Origin: Burkholderiales bacterium
Lineage (GTDB): Bacteria > Pseudomonadota > Gammaproteobacteria > Burkholderiales > Burkholderiaceae_C
Assembly: GCA_016219375.1 (NCBI GenBank)
Contig: JACRNC010000006.1
Span: forward strand, 21,733 to 85,732
Direction of reading: 5' to 3'
Length of the DNA: 64,000 nucleotides
In this document: in pieces, positions 8,496-16,795 of the stretch
How positions within the stretch are numbered: the first letter of the stretch is position 1
Layout: each line of letters begins with the position of its first letter
The notes under the pieces: model-generated
Databases searched by the model: none
What the model saw: only the letters and a program-made list of their open reading frames with translations
Told to the model about the DNA's origin: nothing
Program-made: the position numbers and the translations under genes

Positions 8496-9560
8496 TCAGA
8501 CCACCTGTTGCGCCAGCTTGCCGGCGGCGTACAGGGCGGCCATTTCGGCCAGCGGAATCGGCTTGATCTTGCCGGCCTGGCCTTCGCAGCCGAACTCCAT
8601 GTAGCGCTGCTTGCACACGGCCTTCGCAGCCTCGCGCGCGGGCTTCATCCACTCGCGCATGTCGAACTTGTCCGGGTTCTCGGCCATGAACTTGCGCACC
8701 GCGCCGGTCATGGCCAGGCGGATGTCGGTGTCGATGTTGATCTTGCGCACACCGTGCTTGATGGCCTCCTGGATCTCCTCGACCGGCACGCCGAAGGTCT
8801 CCTTCATCTTGCCGCCGTACTGGTTGATGACGGCCAGCAGCTCCTGCGGCACCGACGATGAGCCGTGCATCACCAGGTGGGTGTTGGGGATGCGCTTGTG
8901 GATCTCCTTGACGCGGGAGATGGCCAGGATGTCGCCCGTGGGCTTGCGGCTGAACTTGTAGGCGCCGTGGCTGGTGCCGATGGCAATCGCCAGCGCGTCG
9001 AGCTGCGTGGCCTTGACGAACGTGGCGGCCTCTTCCGGGTCGGTCAGCATCTGGCTGTGGTCCAGCTTGCCGGCCGCGCCGATGCCGTCTTCCTCGCCGG
9101 CGTCACCCGTCTCCAGGTTGCCCAGGCAGCCCAGCTCGCCTTCCACCGTGACGCCGACCTGGTGCGCCATCTCGACCACGCGGCGGGTCACGTCGACGTT
9201 GTAGTCGAAGGACGCCGGGGTCTTGCCGTCTTCCATCAGCGAGCCGTCCATCATCACCGAGCCGAAGCCCAGGTCGATGGCGCCCTGGCAGATGGCTGGC
9301 GACTGGCCGTGGTCCTGGTGCATCACCAGCGGGATCTGCGGATAAGCCTCGACTGCGGCCTGGATCAGGTGCTTGATGAAGGCCTCGCCGGCGTACTTGC
9401 GGGCGCCGGCGCTGGCCTGCAGGATGACCGGCGCGTTGACCTCGGCAGCGGCCGACATCACGGCCTGCACCTGCTCCAGGTTGTTGACGTTGAAGGCCGG
9501 GATGCCGTAGCCGTTTTCGGCGGCATGGTCCAGCAGCTGGCGCATCGAGACGAGAGGCAT
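8496..9560 (-). CDS. fba: Fructose-bisphosphate aldolase, class II
   Basis: Reversible cleavage of fructose 1,6-bisphosphate to DHAP and glyceraldehyde 3-phosphate in glycolysis, gluconeogenesis and, if present, the Calvin cycle. 354 aa, matching the long class IIB (Calvin-cycle type) enzymes. The zinc region [10 protein letters not shown], the [10 protein letters not shown] block, [14 protein letters not shown] and the later HGSSSVP and NIDTDIR segments are all there. ATG at 9560 with GGAG six bases upstream. Followed by a strong terminator, so probably transcribed alone. One of four lower-glycolysis genes on this strand in the window. Confidence 0.97.
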   Translation of the reverse strand: MPLVSMRQLLDHAAENGYGIPAFNVNNLEQVQAVMSAAAEVNAPVILQASAGARKYAGEAFIKHLIQAAVEAYPQIPLVMHQDHGQSPAICQGAIDLGFGSVMMDGSLMEDGKTPASFDYNVDVTRRVVEMAHQVGVTVEGELGCLGNLETGDAGEEDGIGAAGKLDHSQMLTDPEEAATFVKATQLDALAIAIGTSHGAYKFSRKPTGDILAISRVKEIHKRIPNTHLVMHGSSSVPQELLAVINQYGGKMKETFGVPVEEIQEAIKHGVRKINIDTDIRLAMTGAVRKFMAENPDKFDMREWMKPAREAAKAVCKQRYMEFGCEGQAGKIKPIPLAEMAALYAAGKLAQQVV

Positions 9561-9858
9561 GGGAGTCTCCGCTAGGGAAGTTGATGAAGTGGAGCGGGGA
9601 TGCGGCGCGGTGCGGCAGGCGCCGCCGACGGCTCAGGGGCCGGTTTTGGGGGCGGCGAAGGGGCCGGTGCGCGCCGGGCCGGATGCCGAAGATTCTAGGG
9701 CGCGCACCCCGGGCGGGCGGGCGCGCGCCACCCCGTGAGCAGGGCCGTGGCGAGCTGCGGCGGGCGGCCCCGGCGGCAGACGCGGGCGCGGCGTGCGGCA
9801 CAAGCTGCCGCCGCGCGGCAGGGCTTGCCGGCCAGGCGACGCCAAGCTGCACGCCCCG

Positions 9859-10653
9859 TCAGTCGAGCTTGACGGACAGGCCGGTGACGAAGAGCGTGTC
9901 GGTCGGTTTGACGCGGGTGCCCGGGTCGGTGTCGTGGCGCACGGTGAAGGACGCGGTCAGGCTCAGCGCGCGGGTGATGGCCACCGAGATGCTGCTGTCG
10001 AACTCGGCCCGGTACTCGCCGCTGTTGCGCAGGCTGGGGCGCAGGGTGAGCGCCTGCTTGAGCGTGGTGCCGTCGGCCACCTCGTGGCGCGACTCCTCGC
10101 GCAGCAGCAGCTCGAAGCGGTCGTCGTGCGAGCGCCGGTCGCGCCGACCGGGATCGGGCCGGCGCAGGCGGTCGAAGCTGTAGCCCAGGCCGGCCAGGAG
10201 ATCCCATTCATTGCGGTTGGCGCGCAGCAGGTGCACGCCGTTGCCGGTGGACACCGACACGCGCTGCGCCAGGTTGGCCGGCACGTCGCGCAGCCAGTCG
10301 CCCTGGGCGAAGAAGAAGCGCAGCGGCGAGAGCTCCAGGTCGTAGCGCGTGCCCACCGTCTGGCGGTCCGCGGTGGTGTTCTCGCCGTTGCGCGCCAGCA
10401 GCGCCGCGCCGCGCAGCACCCACTCCGAGCCCTCGGCCGTGCGGCGGGCCTCGCCGGCGAAGTTGAAGGTGGTGGCCTCGTTGTTGCCCGATGCCACGCT
10501 GGCCCCGGCGGTGAGCTCCACGCGCCACTTGGGCTGCAGCGTCATGGTCATCTGCTCGGCCTGGGCCAGGGCGGGCAGCGGGCAGGCGGCGGCCGCAACG
10601 GCGGCACCGGTCAGCGCAAGGCGTGGCAAGGGACGGCGGAGAGGGGCGATCAC
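9859..10653 (-). CDS. DUF481 outer-membrane protein (YdiY-like)
   Basis: 264 aa from a GTG at 10653. Starts with a Sec signal (IAPLRRPLPRLALTG then an alanine-rich core ending PALAQA), followed by alternating hydrophobic/polar strands typical of the DUF481 beta-barrel family (e.g. WRVELTAGASVASGNNEATT, residues 38-57, and a C-terminal strand ending LSVKLD). The function of the family is unknown. No ATG gives a plausible signal peptide, so GTG is favoured though no good Shine-Dalgarno precedes it. Single gene; divergent from the phytase-like esterase. Confidence 0.82.
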   Translation of the reverse strand: MIAPLRRPLPRLALTGAAVAAAACPLPALAQAEQMTMTLQPKWRVELTAGASVASGNNEATTFNFAGEARRTAEGSEWVLRGAALLARNGENTTADRQTVGTRYDLELSPLRFFFAQGDWLRDVPANLAQRVSVSTGNGVHLLRANRNEWDLLAGLGYSFDRLRRPDPGRRDRRSHDDRFELLLREESRHEVADGTTLKQALTLRPSLRNSGEYRAEFDSSISVAITRALSLTASFTVRHDTDPGTRVKPTDTLFVTGLSVKLD

Positions 10654-10983
10654 GGGGACGGCGGCAGGAACAAGGAGCGGCGTGGCCCGCCCGGGGTGCC
10701 GGCCATTATGGGCAGGCCCCTCGCCCCGATCAGCCGCGTGGTTGAGCGCCCGCCGGCCTCGGCAGAAGACGCATCGGCCGCACATCGGCATGGCTTGCCG
10801 CAGCAAGGGGCGCGGGCCGGCCGCATCAGCAGCCCGTGGCCTTGCCGCACCGCGACGGCCTTGAGCCGGACGGCGGCAGGGCCGTTCAAGGGCGTGTCAT
10901 CAAGCCGGCCTACGGTGCCAAGCAACCCGGCGCGGCCCCTGTGCCCTTGCAGCAGCGCCGGTCCCCCTGCCGGAGCCTGCTCA
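10654..10983. other. Divergent intergenic region, DUF481 gene / phytase-like esterase
   Basis: About 330 bases. A small GGCTTGCCGCAGCAAGG partial palindrome near 10793 is the only structure I noticed. No convincing promoter or operator was recognised; both genes must start transcription here. Confidence 0.4.
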
Positions 10984-12405
10984 ATGACGTCCCCCACCTT
11001 CAGCCTCAAGCGCCCCCTGGCCGCCTGCGCCCTGCTGGCCGCCGCCGCCTTGGCGCATGCCGCGCCCACCCTGGTCGGCTTTGCCAAGATGCCGGCCGGC
11101 ACCTTTGCCGATGGCCCCACGTCCGGCCAGTTCCAGGCCGCGGCCAACGGCGTGACGCCGCCCTACGTGGCGCGGCAGCCGGTGCAGGGCTTCTCGGCCG
11201 TGCTGTTCGGCCCGCGTGCCGGCACGTTCTATGTGATGCCGGACAACGGCTTCGGCACCAAGCCGAACTCGCCCGACTACCTGCTGCGCATGTACGCGGT
11301 GGAGCCGGACTTCCGCCGCGCCGTGGGCCGCCACGGCCGCATCGTGGGCAGCGGTGAGGTCAAGCCCGTTGCCTTGCGCACCGGCTGGCCGCTGCGCGGC
11401 TTCGAGGGCCGGCATGCCGCCCTGGGCCGCATCACCCTCAGCGACCCGGACCGCCTGATCGGCTTCCCGATCGTGGCCGATGCTGCGTTCTACCCCTATG
11501 CCGGCACCGGCCCCGGCCGCGCCGACATCCCGGTGGACGCCGCCATCCGCGAGCAGCGCCTGCTGACCGGCGGCGACCTGGACATCGAGGCCGTGCGCCA
11601 GGACCGCCACGGCAACCTGTGGTTCGGCGACGAGTTCGGCCCCTTCCTCATCAAGACCGACCGCCACGGCCGCGTGCTGCGCCCGGCCATCCCGCTGCCC
11701 AACTCGCGCGGCATCGGCGGCCTGCCGCTGGTGCAGTCGCCGCAGAACCCGCTGCTGGCGGATGCCGCGCAGGCCAACCTGCGCGGCTCCAACGGCTTCG
11801 AGGGCCTGGCCATCAACCCGGCCGGCACCATGCTCTACGCGCTGCTGGAGGGTGCGCTGATCCCGGACGCCGACCAGAAGCGGCTGCTGATCAACGAGTT
11901 CGACATCGAGCAGGAGCGCTACACCGGCCGCACCTGGGCCTACCGGCTGGAGGCCGGCGGCACCAACATCGGCGACATGACGGCGATCAACGACCACGAG
12001 TTCCTGGTCATCGAGCGCAACGGCATCCAGGGCACCCAGCCGAATGCGGCGGACATGTTCAAGAAGATCTACCGCATCGATCTGCGCCTGCTGGATGCCG
12101 ACGGCTTCGTGCGCAAGACCGAGGTGGTGGACCTGCTGAAGATCGCCGACCCCAACGATCTGGACGGCGACGGCCGCACGACCTTCGACTTCCCTTTCGT
12201 GACCATCGAGGACGTGCTGCCGGTGGACGAGCGCACGCTGCTGGTGATCAACGACAACAACTTCCCCGGCAATGGCGGGCGCACCACCACCGCGCCGGAC
12301 GCCACCGAGTTCATCCTGCTGCGACTGGACGAGCCGCTGAACCTCACGCCCCGCCCGCCGCTGTGCCGGCTGCTGGAGTCGCCGCCCTGGTGCCGCAGCA
12401 AGTAA
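10984..12405 (+). CDS. Secreted esterase-like phytase family protein
   Basis: 473 aa with a Sec signal (hydrophobic core LAACALLAAAALAHA, cleavage near residue 23). The mature protein matches the 'esterase-like activity of phytase' family (PF13449): NGFGTKPNSPDY, LTGGDLDIEAVRQDRHGNLWFGDE, GSNGFEGLAINP and VLPVDERTLLVINDNNFPG are the expected beta-propeller-like landmarks with acidic metal ligands. Likely a periplasmic or secreted phosphoesterase helping phosphate scavenging; the exact substrate is unknown. ATG at 10984 is the only start that gives a signal peptide. It faces pyk across the repeat-rich gap. Confidence 0.85.
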   Translation: MTSPTFSLKRPLAACALLAAAALAHAAPTLVGFAKMPAGTFADGPTSGQFQAAANGVTPPYVARQPVQGFSAVLFGPRAGTFYVMPDNGFGTKPNSPDYLLRMYAVEPDFRRAVGRHGRIVGSGEVKPVALRTGWPLRGFEGRHAALGRITLSDPDRLIGFPIVADAAFYPYAGTGPGRADIPVDAAIREQRLLTGGDLDIEAVRQDRHGNLWFGDEFGPFLIKTDRHGRVLRPAIPLPNSRGIGGLPLVQSPQNPLLADAAQANLRGSNGFEGLAINPAGTMLYALLEGALIPDADQKRLLINEFDIEQERYTGRTWAYRLEAGGTNIGDMTAINDHEFLVIERNGIQGTQPNAADMFKKIYRIDLRLLDADGFVRKTEVVDLLKIADPNDLDGDGRTTFDFPFVTIEDVLPVDERTLLVINDNNFPGNGGRTTTAPDATEFILLRLDEPLNLTPRPPLCRLLESPPWCRSK

Positions 12406-12446
12406 AGGGGGCGCTCAAAGGGGACGCTCGCTGGCCGCATGAGCGA

Positions 12447-12558
12447 GATCGACAGGGCTGGGGGGCTTCGCTCCGCTCATGTCCTCCGTCCGACGCCGCA
12501 CGGCGGCATCGGCCTCCCCCTTTACTTCGCTGCGCGAAGCCCCCCAGCCCTGCCGATC
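12447..12558. repeat. 25-bp inverted repeat with 62-base loop
   Basis: Left arm 12447-12471 and right arm 12534-12558 are reverse complements at 24 of 25 positions; the inner 19 bp (12453-12471 with 12534-12552) are perfect. The core reads CAGGGCTGGGGGGCTTCGC. In RNA from either strand this forms a long GC-rich hairpin between two convergent genes. Confidence 0.85.
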
Positions 12559-12682
12559 CGGCAAGGGTGAGGCGTTGCCCGGAACTCAATGGTCGCAGGC
12601 TGGTGGCTGGGGTGACCGGCGTAGTGAAGCAAAGGGGGAGCCGAGTGCCCGGCAGGGCAGTCGGCGGAGGAGAGAGCCCGGA

Positions 12683-12709
12683 CACAAACAGTCCAGTGGA
12701 CTGTTTGTG
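12683..12709. repeat. 13-bp palindrome with 1-base centre
   Basis: CACAAACAGTCCA at 12683-12695, one G, then its exact reverse complement at 12697-12709. The sequence is much more A/T-rich than its surroundings. It looks like an interspersed palindromic element or a protein-binding site. Confidence 0.8.
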
Positions 12710-12814
12710 CCTGGCGAGCGCCAGGGCCTCTGTGCCCTGGCATGAACGAAGCCGGTCACCCTAGTCGCCAGCCCCGCTGCGACGCCAGCGGGTAGAAGGA
12801 ATCGACCCCGGGGT

Positions 12815-14266
12815 TCAAGCCGCCCCGGCCGTGCTGGCCCTCACCTCGCACACCTTGAGCATGTTGGTGCCGCCGGGGTAGCCCATAGGCTCGCCACAGG
12901 TGATGGCATAGGTGTCGCCGGGCATCAGCACGCCGCGGTCCACCAGGATCTGCTCGGCCTGGCGCAGCGCCTCGTCGCGGTCGAGGAAGGAGGGGATGAG
13001 CAGCGGCGTGACGTTGCGATAAAGGCCCATGCGCCGCTGCGAGCCCTGCTGCGCGGTGAGCGCGAAGATCGGCACGTGGATCTTGTGCCGGCTCATCCAC
13101 AGCGCGGTGGAGCCCGACTCCGTCAGCGCGATGATGGCCTTGGCGCCCAGGTGGAAGGCGGTGAAGAGCGCACCCATCGCGATGGACTGGTCGATGCGGC
13201 CGAAGCTCTTGTTGGTGAAGTCGGCGTCCAGCGTGATGTCCTCGGCGCGCTCGGCTTCCAGCGCGATGGCGGCCATCTGCTCCACCGTCTCCACCGGGTA
13301 TCTGCCGGCGGCGGTCTCGGCGCTGAGCATCACGGCGTCGGTGCCGTCGAGCACCGCGTTGGCCACGTCGGAGACCTCGGCGCGCGTGGGCACCGGGTTG
13401 ACGATCATGGACTCCATCATCTGCGTGGCCGTGATGACGACCTTGTCCATCTCGCGGGCCAGCCTGATCATGCGCTTTTGCAGCGCGGGCACGGCGGCGT
13501 TGCCCACCTCCACGGCCAGGTCGCCGCGGGCAACCATGATCCCGTCGCTGGCCTTGAGGATGGCCTCCAGGTGCGGAATGGCCTCGCTGCGCTCGATCTT
13601 GGCGATCAGTGCCGGCTTGTGGCGCCAGGGCTCGGCGGCCACGTTGCACAGCTGGCGGGCCATCTCCATGTCGGTGGCGTTCTTGGGGAAGGACACGGCC
13701 ACGTAGTCCACCTGCACGCTCATGGCGGTCTTGATGTCCTCCATGTCCTTGGCCGTCAGGGCCGGGGCGGTCAGCCCCCCGCCCTGCTTGTTGATGCCCT
13801 TGTTGTTGGACAGCTCGCCGCCGATCTTCACGCGCGTGTGCACCGCCTCGCCGCGCACGTCCTCCACCGTCAGTACGATCAGGCCGTCGTTGAGCAGCAG
13901 GGTGTCGCCGGGCTTCACGTCGCGCGGCAGCTCCTTGTAGTCCAGGCCCACGCCGCCCAGGTCGCCGGGCTGGGTGCGGCCGGCGTCCAGCACGAAGGCC
14001 TGGCCGTTTTCAAGCATCACCTTGCCGTCGGCGAACTTGCCCACGCGGATCTTGGGGCCCTGCAGGTCGGCCATGATGGCCACCTCGCGACCGGCGCGGG
14101 CGGCCACCTCGCGCACCAGCAGGGCGCGGTCGATGTGGTCTTGCGCCTTGCCGTGCGAGAAGTTCAGCCGCACCACGTCCACCCCGGCGCGGATCATGCG
14201 TTCGAGCACCTCGGGCGAGGACGAGGCGGGGCCGAGGGTGGCGACGATCTTGGTGGCGCGGGGCAT
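12815..14266 (-). CDS. pyk: Pyruvate kinase
   Basis: Converts phosphoenolpyruvate and ADP to pyruvate and ATP. 483 aa from the ATG at 14266, giving the standard MPRATKIVATLGPAS N-terminus; an in-frame TTG at 14299 would add 11 residues with no family support. Landmarks: LNFSHG, the K+/Mg/PEP site MADLQGPKIRVG, the catalytic IAKIERSEAI and MVARGDLAVEVG, TATQMMESM, and a complete C-terminal allosteric domain ending in the GGTNMLKV region. Same strand as fba, pgk and gap in this window. Confidence 0.97.
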   Translation of the reverse strand: MPRATKIVATLGPASSSPEVLERMIRAGVDVVRLNFSHGKAQDHIDRALLVREVAARAGREVAIMADLQGPKIRVGKFADGKVMLENGQAFVLDAGRTQPGDLGGVGLDYKELPRDVKPGDTLLLNDGLIVLTVEDVRGEAVHTRVKIGGELSNNKGINKQGGGLTAPALTAKDMEDIKTAMSVQVDYVAVSFPKNATDMEMARQLCNVAAEPWRHKPALIAKIERSEAIPHLEAILKASDGIMVARGDLAVEVGNAAVPALQKRMIRLAREMDKVVITATQMMESMIVNPVPTRAEVSDVANAVLDGTDAVMLSAETAAGRYPVETVEQMAAIALEAERAEDITLDADFTNKSFGRIDQSIAMGALFTAFHLGAKAIIALTESGSTALWMSRHKIHVPIFALTAQQGSQRRMGLYRNVTPLLIPSFLDRDEALRQAEQILVDRGVLMPGDTYAITCGEPMGYPGGTNMLKVCEVRASTAGAA

Positions 14267-14630
14267 GGAGGACGGGCTGGGCAAGGCGGTTGTCGACAAC
14301 GCCTGCGAGTGTCACACCAAACACCGCCCGGCCCCTAGCTGGAACAACCGCAGGCAAGCGGGGAACAGCCGGCCGGCGACCGCGCTTTTCGGCGCAGCGA
14401 GGGGCCGTGGCGAGGCCGCCCGGCTGACCACCGGGGCGACCACGTGAGCGACCACCTGAGCGACCATCCCGGCGACCACCCTGCCGCCACCCGGGTGGCC
14501 GCCCGGGCGGCGGGGCGGCTCATTACATACACTGCGCGCCGGCCGGCCAGGCTGGCTTGCCGCGTCGATTGAACGCTGGCATCCCACGCCGGATCCGAAC
14601 GCTGGAAGGTGATCCCCGCACAGGTCCAAG
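14267..14630. other. Divergent intergenic region, pyk / alpha-beta hydrolase
   Basis: 364 bases with no gene. Contains the five-unit 12-bp tandem repeat (14426-14485), a neighbouring GGGTGG/CCACCC palindromic stretch (about 14486-14500) and, at 14519-14532, the only A/T-rich patch (CATTACATACACT), whose TACACT at 14527 could be a -10 element for the plus-strand gene. No promoter was identified for pyk. Confidence 0.5.
14426..14485. repeat. 12-bp tandem repeat, five degenerate units
   Basis: Five consecutive 12-base units each begin GACCA and mostly end GGC or AGC: starts at 14426, 14438, 14450, 14462 and 14474. Units two and three differ at one base (GACCACGTGAGC, GACCACCTGAGC). No unit-length spacers, so this is a minisatellite, not a CRISPR. 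Confidence 0.8.
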
Positions 14631-15569
14631 ATGTTGTCCGACCGCTACCCCGATCCCGCCGCCCGTGCGCACCCCTCAGTGGACGCAACCGGTGACGAGC
14701 CCCAGCACGCACCGTCCATGGCAGCCGCCCGCGGCGTGCGCACGCTGGTGTTCTCGCATGCCAACAGCTTTCCGGCCGGCACCTACCGCAGCCTCTTCGC
14801 GCAATGGGAGGCCGCCGGCCTGCGCGTGCGCGCGGTGGAGAAGTTCGGCCACGACCCGCGCTATCCCGTCACCCGCGGCTGGCCGCACCTGGGGCGGCAG
14901 CTGGCCGACTTCATCGAGCACGAGGTGGCCGAGCCCGCCTGGCTGGTGGGCCATTCGCTGGGCGGCTACCTGAGCCTGCTGGCGGCCATGCACAAGCCGC
15001 AATGGGTGCGCGGCATCGTGCTGCTGGACTCGCCGCTGGTGCATGGGCCGCGTGCGGCGCTGCTGACGGCCGCGCAGCGTGCGGGGCTGATGCACCGCAT
15101 CATGCCGTCGGGCGTGTCGGCGCAGCGCCGCCACCTGTGGGACAGCCTGGAGCAGGTGCGCGAGCACTTCGGCGCCAAGGGCAAGTTCGCCCGCTGGGAT
15201 CCGCACGTGCTGGCCGACTACGTGGAGCACGGCACCGAGCCGCATCCGGCCGGCCGCACGCTGGCCTTCCGCCGCGAGGTGGAGACCGACATCTACAACG
15301 CCATCCACACCGGCCTGCCGGCCGCGCTGCGCCGCCGGCCGCTGCACTGCCCGGTGGCTTTCATCGCCGGGCGCTCGTCGCGCGAGCTCAAGCGCGTGGG
15401 CCTGGCGGCCACGCTGAAGCTGGTGCGCGGGCGACTGTCGTGGATGGAGGGCAGCCATCTCTATCCCTTCGAGCGTCCGCGACAGACCGCCGCCGAGGTG
15501 CTGCGCTGGCTGGACCAGTTCGAGCGCGAGCAGGCCGGGGCCACGGCGCCGGCGCATCGGCAGCGATGA
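14631..15569 (+). CDS. Alpha/beta hydrolase
   Basis: 312 aa. Alpha/beta-hydrolase fold with the nucleophile elbow GHSLGG (Ser about residue 107), an N-terminal oxyanion strand TLVFSHANSFPAGTY and a late GSHLYPFERP segment supplying the likely catalytic His. The family includes esterases, lipases and haloalkane-type hydrolases; substrate unknown. Start ATG 14631 is taken; an in-frame ATG at 14718 sits closer to the fold's first strand and is possible. Its stop overlaps the next gene's start as ATGA, so it is co-translated with the AraC regulator. Confidence 0.85.
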   Translation: MLSDRYPDPAARAHPSVDATGDEPQHAPSMAAARGVRTLVFSHANSFPAGTYRSLFAQWEAAGLRVRAVEKFGHDPRYPVTRGWPHLGRQLADFIEHEVAEPAWLVGHSLGGYLSLLAAMHKPQWVRGIVLLDSPLVHGPRAALLTAAQRAGLMHRIMPSGVSAQRRHLWDSLEQVREHFGAKGKFARWDPHVLADYVEHGTEPHPAGRTLAFRREVETDIYNAIHTGLPAALRRRPLHCPVAFIAGRSSRELKRVGLAATLKLVRGRLSWMEGSHLYPFERPRQTAAEVLRWLDQFEREQAGATAPAHRQR

Positions 15570-16669
15570 GCACCGAACCCGATCCGCGCGAAGGGCTCGC
15601 CACGCCGGCCGCGGCCACTGATCAGGCCGCGGCCGGCGCCGTGCTGCCCATCGACGAGCTGCCCTTCGTCACGCTGACCAACTGGGTCAAGGCCGCGGCG
15701 CGCTGCGGCTTCAACATCGAGCCGGTGTTCCGCCAGGTCGGCATCCAGACCGACCTGATCCACCTGGAGTCCGGCACCATCCGCGCGGCCAAGCTGGGCG
15801 AGCTGATGGCGGTGTGCGTGGCGCAGTCGCGCCAGCAGCACTTCCCGTTCATGCTGGGCGAGACCTTCGCCTTTGAGTACCAGCCCGACCTGGAGACCTT
15901 CCTCACCACCAGCCCCAGCCTGCGCGAGGCGCTGCGCATCTTCGAGTGGGTGCGGCGGCTGATCAATCCGCTGATCGACGTCACCGTGGAAGAAGAGGGC
16001 GACCACGCGCGGCTGCTGTCGCGGCTGGACGTGCCCGGCTCGGGCCCGGAGGTGACGGGCCACTTCACCGAGGGCACCTTCGCTGCGGTGCAGAAGTTCC
16101 TGCGCGTGCTGTTGGGCGAGCAGCACCGCTTCACGCGGGTGGACTTCCGCCATCCGCCGCTGGCCGATGAGAGCCGGTATGCGGAGTTCTTCGACGCGCC
16201 CGTGCACTTCAGGCAGCCGCAGGACCGGCTGGTGATGGAGCGCGCGCTGCTCGACAAGCCGCTGGAGGGCGCCTTCCCGACGCTGCATCGCCAGGCGGCC
16301 TTCCTGGTCGAGCAGCGGCTGCAGAAGCAGGCCGCGCCGCGCGGGCTGGTGGCGCAGATCGAGCAGACCTTCCTGGAGCAGCCGCGCATCCTGGGCCAGG
16401 GCATCGAGGCGGTGGCCGAGCGGCTGGCGCTGCATCCGCGCACGCTGCAGCGCCGGCTGCAGGCCGAAGGCGTGCGCTTCACCGTGCTGCAGGCGCAGGT
16501 GCGCTTCAAGCTGGCCGCGCGCTGGCTGGAAGAAGGCGCGATGTCGGTGGAGGACATCAGCGAGCAGCTCGGCTTTTGCGACCGGCGCAGCTTCACCCAG
16601 GCCTTCAAGCGCTGGTCGGGCCTGTCGCCCAGCCAGTTCCGCGGGAAAACCCGCCCCGAGCCGGGCTGA
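15566..16669 (+). CDS. AraC family transcriptional regulator (arabinose-binding-like N-terminal domain type)
   Basis: 367 aa. The long N-terminal region (about 40-230) resembles the ligand-sensing domain seen in OruR/ArgR-like AraC regulators, and residues 265-365 are the double helix-turn-helix DNA-binding domain (VAERLALHPRTLQRRLQAEGV, then VEDISEQLGFCDRRSFTQAFKRWSG). Start ATG 15566 overlaps the hydrolase stop by ATGA. It lies just ahead of the palindrome and the PF10118 pair, its most likely targets, though the hydrolase operon itself could also be one. Inducer unknown. Confidence 0.9.
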   Translation: MSTEPDPREGLATPAAATDQAAAGAVLPIDELPFVTLTNWVKAAARCGFNIEPVFRQVGIQTDLIHLESGTIRAAKLGELMAVCVAQSRQQHFPFMLGETFAFEYQPDLETFLTTSPSLREALRIFEWVRRLINPLIDVTVEEEGDHARLLSRLDVPGSGPEVTGHFTEGTFAAVQKFLRVLLGEQHRFTRVDFRHPPLADESRYAEFFDAPVHFRQPQDRLVMERALLDKPLEGAFPTLHRQAAFLVEQRLQKQAAPRGLVAQIEQTFLEQPRILGQGIEAVAERLALHPRTLQRRLQAEGVRFTVLQAQVRFKLAARWLEEGAMSVEDISEQLGFCDRRSFTQAFKRWSGLSPSQFRGKTRPEPG

Positions 16670-16755
16670 AAAACCGCCGGCGGCGGGCCGGCTGTCGCGT
16701 CTGCTTCCCTCGGGTCGCCCCCATGCCTAGGCGGGATACGAGCCGCTTCCTAAAT

Positions 16756-16778
16756 TTGTCGTCACAACCTGACGACAA
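16756..16778. promoter_or_regulatory. Palindromic operator candidate upstream of PF10118 pair
   Basis: Perfect 9-base arms TTGTCGTCA (16756-16764) and TGACGACAA (16770-16778) with a 5-base spacer. It ends 6 bases before the GAGGAG Shine-Dalgarno of the gene starting at 16796. Symmetry of this kind suits a dimeric repressor (TetR- or GntR-type) better than an AraC protein, whose sites are usually direct repeats. Confidence 0.7.
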
Positions 16779-16795
16779 CACCGAGGAGCACCGCC

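Larger units (their letters stand above)
12406..12814. other. Repeat-rich convergent gap between esterase and pyk
   Basis: 409 bases with no supportable gene. It holds a 25-bp inverted repeat (12447-12558), a second overlapping imperfect inverted pair (12514-12530 with 12624-12640, 15 of 17 matching) and a 13-bp palindrome (12683-12709), all listed separately or in findings. No T-run follows any of them, so they are not ordinary intrinsic terminators. Confidence 0.7.

Noticed and set aside
9561..9858. Possible small gene between fba and the DUF481 gene
   Set aside because: Open frames here overlap in several phases, lack a ribosome-binding site and have skewed Arg/Pro/Gly composition typical of non-coding high-GC DNA.
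12447..12558. Intrinsic terminator for pyk or the esterase
   Set aside because: The hairpin loop is 62 bases and no T-run follows on either strand, so the usual criteria are not met.
14426..14485. CRISPR array
   Set aside because: Units are 12 bases, directly adjacent and degenerate, with no spacers and no cas genes nearby.
14335..14712. Possible coding repeat (four-residue repeats containing Trp-Ser) on the minus strand
   Set aside because: Comes from the 12-base repeat length; no ribosome-binding site and no family, and it overlaps the start of the hydrolase gene.
15566..16669. AraC regulator read as a 621-residue fusion with upstream sequence
   Set aside because: The upstream part is an out-of-frame reading of the hydrolase gene; the ATG at 15566 overlapping its stop is the sensible start.
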